The translations under genes were made by a program, and so were the position numbers. From the NCBI RefSeq assembly GCF_007644035.1, contig NZ_VMTV02000134.1:62001-126000 (forward strand): a stretch of DNA of 64,000 nucleotides, read 5' to 3'. This document shows, in pieces, positions 34,507 through 43,130 of the stretch. The notes under the pieces are model-generated. The model was given only the letters and a program-made list of their open reading frames with translations. It searched no databases and had not been told where the DNA came from. Positions within the stretch are counted from its first letter, which is position 1. Each line of letters starts with the position of its first letter. The stretch is from Vogesella mureinivorans. Lineage in GTDB: Bacteria > Pseudomonadota > Gammaproteobacteria > Burkholderiales > Chromobacteriaceae.

Positions 34507-35613
34507 TTACAGCGGGGGGATCAGCATCAGCATGCGGATCAGGTCGGGCTGGCGGCTTTCCCCTGTTTTCTGCAGTACCTGGCGTAGCTGGGTACGCACG
34601 GTATTCACCGACACGCAGTTGGCCGCAGCGTAGTGTTCTACCGTCTGGCCGCTGCCCAGCGCATGCGCCAGCCGGGCTTCGGCGGGGCTGAGGCCAAACA
34701 GCTCGCGCAGCTGGCTGGCCGGGGCCACCCGGTGCTGGCGGGTATTGTTGAGGATAAGCAGATAACGGGTGTGGTAGCTGCCCCAGTCGGTTTCGGGTAG
34801 CCACATGACGTGGCGGCTGACTGGCAGCAGCAGGCAGTGCAGCGCGCCATTAGCCTGTGGCTGGCGGTAGCTCACGGCATGGCCCAGTAGCCGGCATTGT
34901 TGTAGCAGCCGGTACAAGCGGCCGTCGCGCAGCAGGCCGCCGGGCCGTACGTCGTCTGCCAGCTGCGGCAGCAGGGCCTCGGCCTGGCGGTTGGCATAGC
35001 GCAGCTCGCCCTCTTCCCCCAGCCCTGCCACGCCGTATTGCAGGTGCTCCAGGGCGTGCAGGCCAATAGCCGCGCGTTCGCGCAGCGCCTGTGTCTGTTC
35101 GCGTAGCTGCAGCATTTGCACCACGTGCGGCAACAGCAGTTTGATCACGGCCATCTTGTCCTGGTCAAACGGCTTGCGGCCCAGAAAGTGGTGAAACGCC
35201 AGGTGGGCATTCTGTTGCTGGTTACGCATCACGCAGCCACCACCCACGTAACGCCCGCCATACGGAATCAGCCACTCTTGATAGAGCGCGCTGCGTGAGA
35301 CAAAGGCATCATCAAAATATTCGGCGCAGCAGTACGCCTCGCCTACCGGTTTTTGGCGTAACAAGGCCTTGCGCGGGTCGATGCCGGAGTAGTGTTGCTC
35401 GTAGCTTTCAGCGGCTGGCAGGAAGGCGCCGTTGGTATAGACATTAAGTAGCGTATGGCGCTGATCGTTGCTATTGATCATCAGGTGAATCAGATCAACA
35501 TCCAGCAGCCTTTCCAGCTGGTGCAGTGCCAAGGGCAGCGCTGCCGGGGTGGCGATGCTGGCATAGAGTTCGGCAATCAGGGGGGAAAGTTGTTCTAGCT
35601 GTAGGCGAGCCAT
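34507..35613 (-). CDS. LuxR-family transcriptional regulator
   Basis: Regulator of 368 residues. The last 65 residues form a LuxR-type helix-turn-helix (LFGLSPAEARLAHALGSGQTVEHYAAANCVSVNTVRTQLRQVLQKTG), though the region is diverged. The N-terminal 280 residues show no clear ligand domain but include a PAS-like segment around VAGLGEEGELRYANRQAEALLP. The start is ambiguous: ATG at 35613 is preferred, and a TTG at 35652 after GGGAG is possible. Its position and target are unknown. Confidence 0.85.
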   Translation of the reverse strand: MARLQLEQLSPLIAELYASIATPAALPLALHQLERLLDVDLIHLMINSNDQRHTLLNVYTNGAFLPAAESYEQHYSGIDPRKALLRQKPVGEAYCCAEYFDDAFVSRSALYQEWLIPYGGRYVGGGCVMRNQQQNAHLAFHHFLGRKPFDQDKMAVIKLLLPHVVQMLQLREQTQALRERAAIGLHALEHLQYGVAGLGEEGELRYANRQAEALLPQLADDVRPGGLLRDGRLYRLLQQCRLLGHAVSYRQPQANGALHCLLLPVSRHVMWLPETDWGSYHTRYLLILNNTRQHRVAPASQLRELFGLSPAEARLAHALGSGQTVEHYAAANCVSVNTVRTQLRQVLQKTGESRQPDLIRMLMLIPPL

Positions 35614-35709
35614 AGCGATGTGTGCAGTTTTTATCGCAGCATAGCTTAGCAAGCTCCCATTTGTAATTTTTTACACCAAAATGTACCCGTTTTGTATAAA
35701 TCGTGTTGG

Positions 35710-35979
35710 CTAGCTGACAAACAAGTCGGTACCACACAGGCTGCAATAGTGCAGCTGTTGGCCGCAGCCATGGCTACGTTTGGCCAAGCGGGAGCAATGG
35801 CAGTGGTAGCAGTGCACCACGCCGCCGCGTATGGTGCCGGGGTAGCGCCAGGCATACGCCGTGCGGTCTGGCAGCGGCTGTGCATACCCCTGGCACAGGT
35901 TGCGTACCGTATAGGCCACGACCAGTAGCAACAGCAGGCCAGGCATCAGGAACAGTAACAGTAGCGAGAGCAGGCTCAT
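35710..35979 (-). CDS. Small membrane protein with C-terminal zinc-ribbon
   Basis: Protein of 89 residues: one N-terminal hydrophobic helix (LLSLLLLFLMPGLLLLLVVAY, about 2-22), a short linker and a cysteine-rich tail with CYHCHC and HYCSLCGTDL, a likely zinc ribbon. I recognise no named family. The promoter region of the LuxR gene lies beside it. Confidence 0.7.
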   Translation of the reverse strand: MSLLSLLLLFLMPGLLLLLVVAYTVRNLCQGYAQPLPDRTAYAWRYPGTIRGGVVHCYHCHCSRLAKRSHGCGQQLHYCSLCGTDLFVS

Positions 35980-36096
35980 GGCCGGGCCCCGGCAAACAAC
36001 AGCGTGGTATGCATGACAGGCAGTACAAAAGTGGTGGTGTGCTCATGCTATGCAACTGCCTACGCCCTGACATCATTCATTTTGATGATTTTGGGG

Positions 36097-36864
36097 TCAG
36101 GCCAGCCACAGCGTCAGCCCCGCCGTGAGCCACAGCATCAGTGCAAACAGCCGCCGCAGTAGCGCCGCTGGCAGGCGGTAGGCCAGTGCTACGCCGGGCG
36201 ATACCGTCATCACGCCGCCTAGCGCCAGCGCCAGGCCCAGCGGCCAGTCCACCTGCCCGGCCTGGCCATAGCTACCCAGCGCCACCAGCGCTGCCGGTAC
36301 CACCAGTGCCAGCGCCAGGCCCTGTGCCTCGGCCTGGTTTTTGCCAAAGCCGCGTACCAGGATGGGGGCGGCCACAATGCCCGAGCCCACCCCAAAAAAA
36401 CCGCCACACGCCCCGCCGACCAGCCCCACCCCCGGCAGATAGCGCGCAGGCCACGGCGTGCTGTTGGCCGCTACCGCCTGCCCCGCCGCCCGCCAGAAAT
36501 ACCCACCCAGCGCCAGCATGAAGGCGGCAAACACCTGGCGCAGCAGCGCCTTGTCCAGCCCCAGCGCCAGCCGTGCGGCCAACCAGGTGGCCACAATGGA
36601 CAACGCGCCAATGCGCACCGCCAGCAGCAGCGGAAACGGGCTGCGCTGGCGGTAGCGCCAGAAGCCCAGCAGCACATTGGGCACCATCATCACCAGCGCC
36701 GTACCCTGCGCCAGCGTCTGGCTCATGCCAAACAGCCCGCCCAGCAGCGGTATGGCCAGAATGCCGCCACCGATACCCAGCAGGCCGCCCAAGCCCCCCA
36801 ATGCGGCGCCCAGCGTAACGGCACCCAGGGTAGAAACCAGATCCAGCTGCATGACGTGCCCCAT
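36097..36864 (-). CDS. TauE/SafE (TSUP) family permease
   Basis: Inner-membrane transporter of 255 residues with about eight hydrophobic segments. The two family repeats are GGLGGLLGIGGGILAIPLL near the N-terminus and VGLVGGACGGFFGVGSGIVAAPIL in the middle, typical of sulfite/sulfonate exporters. A second in-frame ATG at 36852 follows a GGGG. It is divergent from a LysR regulator across 87 bases, which suggests regulation by that protein. Confidence 0.9.
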   Translation of the reverse strand: MGHVMQLDLVSTLGAVTLGAALGGLGGLLGIGGGILAIPLLGGLFGMSQTLAQGTALVMMVPNVLLGFWRYRQRSPFPLLLAVRIGALSIVATWLAARLALGLDKALLRQVFAAFMLALGGYFWRAAGQAVAANSTPWPARYLPGVGLVGGACGGFFGVGSGIVAAPILVRGFGKNQAEAQGLALALVVPAALVALGSYGQAGQVDWPLGLALALGGVMTVSPGVALAYRLPAALLRRLFALMLWLTAGLTLWLA

Positions 36865-36907
36865 TCATTCAAGACAAGGCGTGCAGTGTATACCGGCCAT
36901 GGCTGGC

Positions 36908-36913
36908 TATAAT
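36908..36913 (+). promoter_or_regulatory. Putative -10 box for the LysR gene
   Basis: A perfect TATAAT lies 38 bases before the LysR start codon. No good -35 hexamer is seen at 16-18 bases. The short divergent spacer would also contain the TSUP promoter. Confidence 0.4.
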
Positions 36914-36951
36914 TTCGCCATAAACAAGCCATTATTAAGCTGAGTGCACAA

Positions 36952-37851
36952 ATGGACCCCATCGCCGACCTGGCATTTTTCTGCCGCCTGATGCAGTGCG
37001 GCAGCCTCACCGCCACCGCCCAGCAGCTGGGGATTACCCCGCCAGCCGCTAGCCGCCGTCTGGCCGCCCTGGAGCGCCGCCTCGGCGTGCGCCTGCTCAA
37101 CCGCACCACGCGCAGCCTGGCGCTCACACCGGAAGGCGAGCGCTACCTGGCGCGCGGCCAACCCCTGCTGGCGGAGCTGGGCGAGCTGGAAGGCGAGCTG
37201 ATGGCCAGCAGCGGCGCGCCGCAGGGCCTGCTGCGCGTGAACGCCACCCTGGGTTTTGGCCGCCGCCACATTGCGCCGCTGGTGTCGGCCTTTGTGCGCC
37301 GCTATCCGCAAGTGGCAGTACAGCTGCACTTGAGCGACCGCATGCCGGCGCTGAGCGAGGGCAGCTTTGACGTAAGCATCCGCTTTGGCCCGCCGCCGGA
37401 TGCCCGCATCTGCGCCCGGCGCATTGCGGCCAACCGCCGCATCCTGTGTGCCTCGCCCTTGTACCTGGCGCAGCACCCTGCCCCGCAGCACCCCGCCGAC
37501 CTGCGTGCCCACCAGTGCCTGGTGGTGCGCGAAAACGACGACACCTGGGGCAACTGGGTACTGCACAGCGGCAGCCAGGTACAAACGGTCAAAGTGGCTG
37601 GCGTGCTGTCCAGCAACGATGGCGAAACGGTGGTGAACTGGGCGCTGGACGGCCACGGCGTGCTGCTGCGCTCGCTATGGGACGTCACCCCCTACCTGCA
37701 CAGCGGCCGCCTGCAGCGTGTACTGCCGGGCTGGCACGGCGCGCCGGCCGATATCTGGGCGCTGTACCCGCAGCGGCTGGGGCTGTCGGCCAAGGTGCGC
37801 TGCTTTGTGGATTTTCTGGGCGAGCATTTTGCCGATGGCGCGGGCTGGTAG
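36952..37851 (+). CDS. LysR-family transcriptional regulator
   Basis: Regulator of 299 residues. The N-terminal helix-turn-helix (DLAFFCRLMQCGSLTATAQQLGITPPAASRRLAALERRLGVRLLNRTTRSLALTPEG) is canonical for LysR proteins of the group with many PBP2 effector domains. The C-terminal ligand domain extends from about 90 to 290. Divergent from the TSUP permease gene, which is its likely target. Two copies of the dispersed word lie inside (37154 ten-base match and 37425). Confidence 0.93.
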   Translation: MDPIADLAFFCRLMQCGSLTATAQQLGITPPAASRRLAALERRLGVRLLNRTTRSLALTPEGERYLARGQPLLAELGELEGELMASSGAPQGLLRVNATLGFGRRHIAPLVSAFVRRYPQVAVQLHLSDRMPALSEGSFDVSIRFGPPPDARICARRIAANRRILCASPLYLAQHPAPQHPADLRAHQCLVVRENDDTWGNWVLHSGSQVQTVKVAGVLSSNDGETVVNWALDGHGVLLRSLWDVTPYLHSGRLQRVLPGWHGAPADIWALYPQRLGLSAKVRCFVDFLGEHFADGAGW

Positions 37852-38027
37852 CGGCTAGCAAAATAGGGTGAATTGCACGTAGCGCAGCCCGACATTGACC
37901 GGGCTACGCCTGGTGTCATACCGCACAAGGTTTATGTGAAACTGCGCTACATGGCGGGTTTCATTTTATGCAGCCCAGCACGACTGAATGGCGCAGATAA
38001 TCATTAATCAGCCGATTGTGGCTAGAA

Positions 38028-38063
38028 AATCAAGCCGTGCCGCGAAGCGGCATCGGCTTGATT
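38028..38063. terminator. Large hairpin downstream of the secreted-protein gene
   Basis: Arms AATCAAGCCGTGCCGC / GCGGCATCGGCTTGATT with one bulge and a GAA loop, between the LysR gene and the convergent secreted-protein gene. Likely a bidirectional terminator. The rest of 37852-38109 has weaker inverted repeats around 37880-37912 but no gene. Confidence 0.65.
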
Positions 38064-38109
38064 GAATGTGTATGCCCTGGTATCGCCATTGACAGGGCAT
38101 TTAGCACAT

Positions 38110-38670
38110 TTATTTGCTTTGGTATTCTAGCGACGAGTGGTGAAGATTAATACGCAGGTTCCCCGCATCATCTTTAACATAACCCCATGTTTTATCAACG
38201 GTGGTTATTTTGCCAGCCTTGTCGGTAAAGTGAACTTTACCCATGGTGATGGCACTATTGCCATCAAGGAAAATGGCAGCATTGACGGGTTCGCATTTTT
38301 TCCAGCCTTTCAGGGCAAATCCGGTGTCCTGGGGGAAGGATGGGTCGTTACCGACGAAGTAGGACAAGGCCCCGGCACGGGTCGGGCGGAATGTTTGAGG
38401 GTTGACGGTGAGCGTTGGCTTGAAGAGCACGGCCCCCATCTGGTAGGCGTATGCAGAATCTATGACTTGCTCGGCTAAAGCTTTTGCTGCCGTTATGCCT
38501 TCTTTTTCGTATGTGGCATTAATATTAATCAGCGCACTACACCAAGCCTGCTGTGCGGCAAGCGCTTCTTTTTCTGTTATTGCCTGGTTGACAACGACTG
38601 GCTGATTGGCAATGGCAATATTGGAAGTTAGCGCAACCATTGCGGTCAGTGCGTAAGCTTTAACTTTCAT
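38110..38670 (-). CDS. Secreted protein of low GC, often misnamed phosphoribosyl-AMP cyclohydrolase
   Basis: Protein of 186 residues with a signal peptide (about 1-22, ending IAIA). The body shows AAQQAWCSALININATYEKEG, YAYQMGAVLFKPTLTVNPQTFRPTRAGALSYFVG, FPQDTGFALKGWKKCE and GNLRINLHHSSLEY. Proteins with this pattern in Vibrio and other genera are sometimes called phosphoribosyl-AMP cyclohydrolase, but none of the HisI motifs is present. The fold may be SnoaL-like. The gene has AAGGAG nine bases before its ATG. GC content is much lower than its neighbours, suggesting transfer. Confidence 0.8.
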   Translation of the reverse strand: MKVKAYALTAMVALTSNIAIANQPVVVNQAITEKEALAAQQAWCSALININATYEKEGITAAKALAEQVIDSAYAYQMGAVLFKPTLTVNPQTFRPTRAGALSYFVGNDPSFPQDTGFALKGWKKCEPVNAAIFLDGNSAITMGKVHFTDKAGKITTVDKTWGYVKDDAGNLRINLHHSSLEYQSK

Positions 38671-39096
38671 TATTATGGCTCCTTAGGGTTGGAAAGCTGG
38701 GTGATGGCAAACTTGGCCGAGCGTAAAGCCTGAGTGAATAGTGAGCGCCCACTCGCCCATGCCAGTGCGAAACACCCCGAACAACGACCTGCTGCAATGA
38801 CTGGCGGCATGGCTATGGATCGGGGCTGGCGGCTCGTCATGGAAAGCGTCATCGCGTGCGTGGATAAACGTATCCCCGGGCCGCACCTGATACACCCATT
38901 TCCTGACGTTTTCGCCTGCGAGACGAGAACCAGCCCAGGCTCACCCCCTCTTTCGACAGCCGGTGATCGCCCGCCCTCAAGATGGTTCATCTTCTCTTGT
39001 GCTTCTGACACAGCTTAGCCAGAAGAGTTTTCGTCGCGCTGCCGGGCTGCGCACAGCACCCAGCGGCAAGCCAAAATCACACCGATGCACCAAAGC
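38671..39096. other. Unexplained intergenic DNA
   Basis: No gene is supported. A plus frame at 38734-39018 and a minus frame at 38673-39011 are open, but neither has a ribosome-binding site or a recognised family, and both overlap completely on opposite strands. The sequence may be a decayed or noncoding element. Confidence 0.5.
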
Positions 39097-39175
39097 ACAA
39101 GGGCAAGCCATCTGGCTTGCCCTTGTACGTTTGTGATGCGCCTGCGCCCTGCTCTGCCGCCAAGGTTGGCCGCAT
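39097..39175 (+). repeat. 79-bp repeat with perfect 14-bp hairpin, copy 1
   Basis: ACAAGGGCAAGCCA / TGGCTTGCCCTTGT form a perfect 14-bp stem with loop TC (39097-39126). This is followed by TACGTTTGTGATGCG and a full copy of the dispersed word (39162-39174). The same block recurs at 40604-40682 with few changes. It follows the alpha/beta hydrolase stop on the minus strand, so the hairpin may terminate that gene. Confidence 0.8.
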
Positions 39176-39245
39176 CGCCTGCCAATCTGATCGGGAAACA
39201 CGATCAAGGCCGGGCGTGGGGTGCCGCCGCAAACTGGCGGGCCGC

Positions 39246-40028
39246 TTACGCTACCCCGTGCTGCAGCAAGAAGCCGCACACGCTATCCAGCACTACCTGC
39301 GGCTGCTCGCGGTGCGGCACGTGGCCGCAGCTGTCCAGCAACAGCAACTGGGCAGGCCCCGCCACCTCGGCGGCAATGCGGCGCGGGAAAGCGTGCGAGC
39401 CGAACTCGTCCAGGTCGCCGTGGATCGCCAGCACCGGGCAGCGCACCCGCGCCAGCCATGGCGATAGCGACCAGTGGTCAAACACCGGCAGCCGCCAGGT
39501 TTCCGTCCACGCATCCAGCACCCAGCGCGCCCGTTCGCCATGCCAGCGTGTGAGCCGCGCAAACTGCGCCGGCTCGGCAAACCCCGCCTTGGCCGCCACG
39601 ATGCCCTCGCGCGTACGCGCCTCCACAAAGGCCTGCGCCGATTCCGATACCACCGCTACACAGCCCGTGGCGTGCGCTGCGTGCGTCAGCGCCATGCCGC
39701 CGCCCACGCTGTGGCCAAACAGCACGTAGCGCGCCAGCCCCAGCGCGGCCAACAGTGCCGGCAGCCGGGTGTTTGCCTCCTGCTCGATAAAGTCCGGCTG
39801 CGCCGGCGCCAGGCGCGGGCTGGACTGGCCATAGCCCAGCCGGTCGTAAGCGATGACGTCGCGCCCGCTGGCCGCCGCCAGCTGCGCGGGGAAATCCCGC
39901 CACAGCGCCACGCAGCCCAGCGAATCGTGCAGCAGCACAATCGGCGCCAGCGTGCTGCCGGCTACCGGCCAGCGGCGGACAAAAACCTGGCCGTCGGCCA
40001 GCGCAATCAGGCGATCGATAGGTGTCAT
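39246..40028 (-). CDS. Alpha/beta hydrolase
   Basis: Soluble hydrolase of 260 residues. The nucleophile elbow is GHSVGG with Ser107, the acid is Asp205 or Asp207 in IHGDLDEFG, and the base is His236 in CGHVPHRE. The oxyanion region is LLHDSLGCVALW. Related enzymes hydrolyse esters or lactones; the substrate is unknown. Short gene-poor flanks on both sides carry the repeat copies. Confidence 0.92.
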   Translation of the reverse strand: MTPIDRLIALADGQVFVRRWPVAGSTLAPIVLLHDSLGCVALWRDFPAQLAAASGRDVIAYDRLGYGQSSPRLAPAQPDFIEQEANTRLPALLAALGLARYVLFGHSVGGGMALTHAAHATGCVAVVSESAQAFVEARTREGIVAAKAGFAEPAQFARLTRWHGERARWVLDAWTETWRLPVFDHWSLSPWLARVRCPVLAIHGDLDEFGSHAFPRRIAAEVAGPAQLLLLDSCGHVPHREQPQVVLDSVCGFLLQHGVA

Positions 40029-40132
40029 GCGGTAGGGGTGTGATGGGGAAATGATGCGGCATGGTAGCAGCTTGGTGCGCGGCCAAGGTTGGCCGCATCC
40101 CGTGTAACGCCTGATCGTGGGCGGCGCCGGGT

Positions 40133-40504
40133 TCAGCCCTGCTGCTCGTCTGCGGAGTGGACAAAGTAGCCGGCCACTTGCCAGCTGCCGTCGGCTTGCT
40201 GTTGCAGGGTCAGGGTTTCCTGCCGGTGGGCGTGCTCATCGTTGCCGCTGATGCATTGGTAAACCCAGCACGGTGCGGCAGCGGGCGGTTGCCGGTAGTG
40301 CTGACAAGCCAAGAGTTGCCGTAGTTGTCGCGGTGGCAGCGCTTGCAGGGCGGCTTGCCAGTCGGCCAGTGTGATGGCCTGTTGCAGGCTGGCGGCGGCG
40401 GTGTGCCAACACCCGGCATGGTGGCCGGCGTCCAGCTGTGCCAGCCATGGCAGCGTGTACTGTTGCCAGTGGTCGTTGGCGCGATCGAAAAAGGTGTCGG
40501 GCAT
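40133..40504 (-). CDS. DUF4019-like protein
   Basis: Protein of 123 residues with the DUF4019 layout: LDAGHHAGCWHTAAASLQQAITLADWQAALQ, a variable middle, WVYQCISGN, then ETLTLQQQADGSWQVAGYFVH. Start at 40504 with AGGAAT eight bases upstream; the usual signal peptide of the family is not seen here, so the real protein may be cytoplasmic. Role unknown. Confidence 0.75.
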   Translation of the reverse strand: MPDTFFDRANDHWQQYTLPWLAQLDAGHHAGCWHTAAASLQQAITLADWQAALQALPPRQLRQLLACQHYRQPPAAAPCWVYQCISGNDEHAHRQETLTLQQQADGSWQVAGYFVHSADEQQG

Positions 40505-40603
40505 GGCGGTTTTATTCCTGATGGCGATGCAGCCATGCAAGCATGGTGGGCTCGGTCGCTGGTTTTTATCCAAACTACCCCCGCATCATATCGTTAAGTC
40601 ATG
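40505..40603. other. Short spacer, nothing recognised
   Basis: Region between the DUF4019-like gene and the second repeat copy. No gene or conserved site is seen. Confidence 0.4.
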
Positions 40604-40682
40604 ACAAAAGGGCAAGCCATCGGGCTTGCCCTTGTACGTTTGTGATGCGTCTGCGCCCTGCCCTGCGGCCAAGGTTGGCCGC
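40604..40682 (+). repeat. 79-bp repeat with hairpin, copy 2
   Basis: Second copy of the block at 39097-39175. The stem is AAGGGCAAGCC / GGCTTGCCCTT with loop ATCG (40608-40633), followed by the same TGTACGTTTGTGATGCG segment. It ends in GCGGCCAA-GG-TTGGCCGC (40665-40682), where a forward and a partial reverse copy of the dispersed word overlap. Confidence 0.8.
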
Positions 40683-40760
40683 GGGCTTCATGCCTGTCAG
40701 TTAATGCAGACTGGCATTTTTTGGGCTAGGGGTTTGTTGCGCTGAAGCGTGCATAGTGTG

Positions 40761-40989
40761 TCCGCTATGCGGACGATATTTACATGCCGGTTCCGCCCGG
40801 CAAACGGGAAAGGGGGCGGATTGCCGCCCCCTTTTCATTCCCCCGCAACCCGGGGCTGCTCGAAACCCCGGTCAAAATGGCACGCCCCAGGCGCCGCCGA
40901 ACTCGCCCCTCGCTAACGGCTCGGGGCTCAAACAAATCGGCGTCTTAAAACCTGGGGCGCACTATTTTGACCGGCTCGCGCCAACGGGA
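40761..40989 (+). repeat. Long direct repeat, copy B (about 230 bp)
   Basis: Partner of 7317-7547 in the same orientation. The internal hairpin AGGGGGCGG ATT CCGCCCCCTTTT (about 40811-40835) is unchanged. Differences are scattered substitutions and a few single-base indels. The DNA on both sides differs from copy A. See the copy A entry. Confidence 0.8.
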
Positions 40990-41068
40990 TGGGGCGCTTC
41001 ACTCACGCCCTGCTGCTGTATGGCCAAACACATTCGGCTAACTGACTGGCATTGGGCCGCAGGCCCGC

Positions 41069-43057
41069 TTACGACGCTGGCCGCTGCTTGAAGAAGGTGA
41101 TCGGCGCGGTGGCGGGGATGTCGCTTGGCGGCGGGGTTTTCAGGATGTGCTTTTTCATTTTGCCCATCACGTGCATTTCGCACGGGCGGCACTCGAATTT
41201 CAGCGTGTAGGTTTCATCGCCGGATTTCAGCACCATCGGGTCGGCGCGTACCTGGCCCATCACGCCCTTCACGCCCTTGGCCTGCTTGGGGCACAGGTTG
41301 TAGGAGAAGCGCAGGCAGTGCTTGGTGATCATCAGGCTGACTTCGCCTTCTTCCTGATGCGCTTCGTAGGCCGGCTCGATCACTTCCACGCCGTGCTTTT
41401 TGTAGAAGTCCCACGCCAGCGCGTTGTATACGTTGGCCAGGTAGCTCAGGTTTTGTTCGGGGAAGCGTGGTGCCGGCTGCAGCTCGGCTTTGCGCGGCGG
41501 GCGGGCCCATGCGGCCAACCTGGCGGCTTCCAGCTGTTCTACCGCGTCGCGGCGCAGGCCGTTGATGACCGAGGCGGGCACAAACCACGGCTGCGCCAGC
41601 TGCAGCGCCACGTCGTGGGCGTGGAACAGGGTGTTGCCCAGCTTGGCTACGGCGTCGCGCAGGCTGCTTTCGGCGCGGGCGGGGTCTTTGGCCGGCTCCA
41701 GCGCTACGTTGGCCGCAGCGGTGGCGCTACAGCCGTCGGTGTCGGTGAGGGTCAGCGTCAGGCCGTCTGCGGTGTCGGCCAGCGTGGCCCACACGCCGAT
41801 GCGGCGCTCGGCGGATTTTTTCAGCAGCGCCAGCTCCCAGGCGTGGTCGCGGTTGCGGCTGATGTCGGTGCCGGGCTTCAGGCCAGCCAGCAGCGCGGGG
41901 TCGTTGGGGACGCAGCGCCACAGCAGCTGGCCGCCGGGTACGTGGCCCACTTGCTTGACGGTGTTGAGCTGCATGCCCACCACGTCGCGCTTTTTCATGA
42001 AGTTGATGCCGTCGCCGTTGCTCATCTGCTCGGGGGTGGCAATCTCCACCCAGCCGTCGCCCACTTTGTGCACGGTGCCCAGCTGCACGCCTACGAATTT
42101 GGGCGAGTCGAACGCGCCGATGTCGATCTTGCGGCCGGTGGCAAAGTAGTCGGTGGCGCCACGGTGGAAGGTTTTGTCCGGGTCGGGCGTGAAGAAGATT
42201 TCGCTGCTGCCGCTGGCGGCCGGGGCCAGCTCGGGGCGGCGCTCGAAGATTTCGTCCAGCAGCAGGCGGTAGTGGGCGGTGATGTTTTTCACGTAGCTCA
42301 CGTCTTTGTAGCGGCCTTCTATCTTGAGCGAGCGTACGCCGGCGTCCAGCAGCGCTTCCAGGTTGGCGCTCTGGTTGTTGTCTTTCATCGACAGCAGGTG
42401 TTTGTCGAACGCCACCACGCCGCCATTTTCGTCGGTTAGCGTGTACGGCAGGCGGCAGGCTTGCGAGCAGTCGCCACGGTTGGCGCTGCGGCCGTTGTCG
42501 GCGTGGCTGATGTAGCACTGGCCGGAAAACGCCACGCACAGCGCGCCGTGGATGAAGTATTCGATGGCGGCCGGGTCGGCGCCTTCGCCTACCACCTGCG
42601 AGATCTTGGCGATCTGCGGGATGGTGAGCTCGCGCGCCAGCACGATCTGGCTAAAGCCGGCGTCGGACAGGAAGCGGGCTTTATCGGCATCGCGGATATC
42701 GCACTGGGTGGAGGCGTGCAGCTGGATGGGGGGCAGGTCCATCTGCAGGATGCCCATATCCTGCACGATCAGCGCGTCCACGCCGGCGTCGTACAGCTGC
42801 CAGATCAGCGTGCGTGCGGCGTCCAGCTCGGCGTCGTGCAAAATGGTGTTGAGCGTGGTGAAGATGCGCGCGTGGTAGCGGTGGGCAAACTGCACCAGCT
42901 GGGCAATGTCGGCCACGCTGTTACAGGCGTTGTGCCGCGCGCCAAAGCTGGGGCCGCCAATGTACACGGCATCGGCGCCGTGCAGGATGGCTTCGCGGCC
43001 GATATCGATGTTTTTGGCGGGCGAGAGCAGCTCGACCTGGTGCGGCAACAGACTCAT
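41069..43057 (-). CDS. rlhA: 23S rRNA C2501 hydroxylation protein RlhA (peptidase U32 family)
   Basis: Protein of 662 residues, close to the length of E. coli RlhA (YdcP). RlhA makes 5-hydroxycytidine at 2501 of 23S rRNA. The U32 core (about 1-300) has ELLSPAKNIDIGREAILHGADAVYIGGPSFGARHNA, LHASTQCDIRD, EYFIHGALCVAFSGQCYISH and NRGDCSQACRLPY with the conserved cysteines. The C-terminal DUF3656-type domain (about 380-660) ends in a cysteine-containing FECRPCEMHVMGKMKKH. Start at ATG 43057. A copy of the dispersed word lies at 41510. Confidence 0.93.
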   Translation of the reverse strand: MSLLPHQVELLSPAKNIDIGREAILHGADAVYIGGPSFGARHNACNSVADIAQLVQFAHRYHARIFTTLNTILHDAELDAARTLIWQLYDAGVDALIVQDMGILQMDLPPIQLHASTQCDIRDADKARFLSDAGFSQIVLARELTIPQIAKISQVVGEGADPAAIEYFIHGALCVAFSGQCYISHADNGRSANRGDCSQACRLPYTLTDENGGVVAFDKHLLSMKDNNQSANLEALLDAGVRSLKIEGRYKDVSYVKNITAHYRLLLDEIFERRPELAPAASGSSEIFFTPDPDKTFHRGATDYFATGRKIDIGAFDSPKFVGVQLGTVHKVGDGWVEIATPEQMSNGDGINFMKKRDVVGMQLNTVKQVGHVPGGQLLWRCVPNDPALLAGLKPGTDISRNRDHAWELALLKKSAERRIGVWATLADTADGLTLTLTDTDGCSATAAANVALEPAKDPARAESSLRDAVAKLGNTLFHAHDVALQLAQPWFVPASVINGLRRDAVEQLEAARLAAWARPPRKAELQPAPRFPEQNLSYLANVYNALAWDFYKKHGVEVIEPAYEAHQEEGEVSLMITKHCLRFSYNLCPKQAKGVKGVMGQVRADPMVLKSGDETYTLKFECRPCEMHVMGKMKKHILKTPPPSDIPATAPITFFKQRPAS

Positions 43058-43130
43058 CTGGTACTTCCTGCGGTGGGTGGTGTGGCAAGGGGCGGAAGTA
43101 TAGCGGAATCAGTCACTTGCGCAAATGCAC

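Noticed and set aside
38673-39018. Two overlapping open frames on opposite strands in the unexplained stretch
   Set aside because: Neither has a ribosome-binding site or recognised domain, and both cannot be selected as protein over the same bases. Kept only as an unexplained region.
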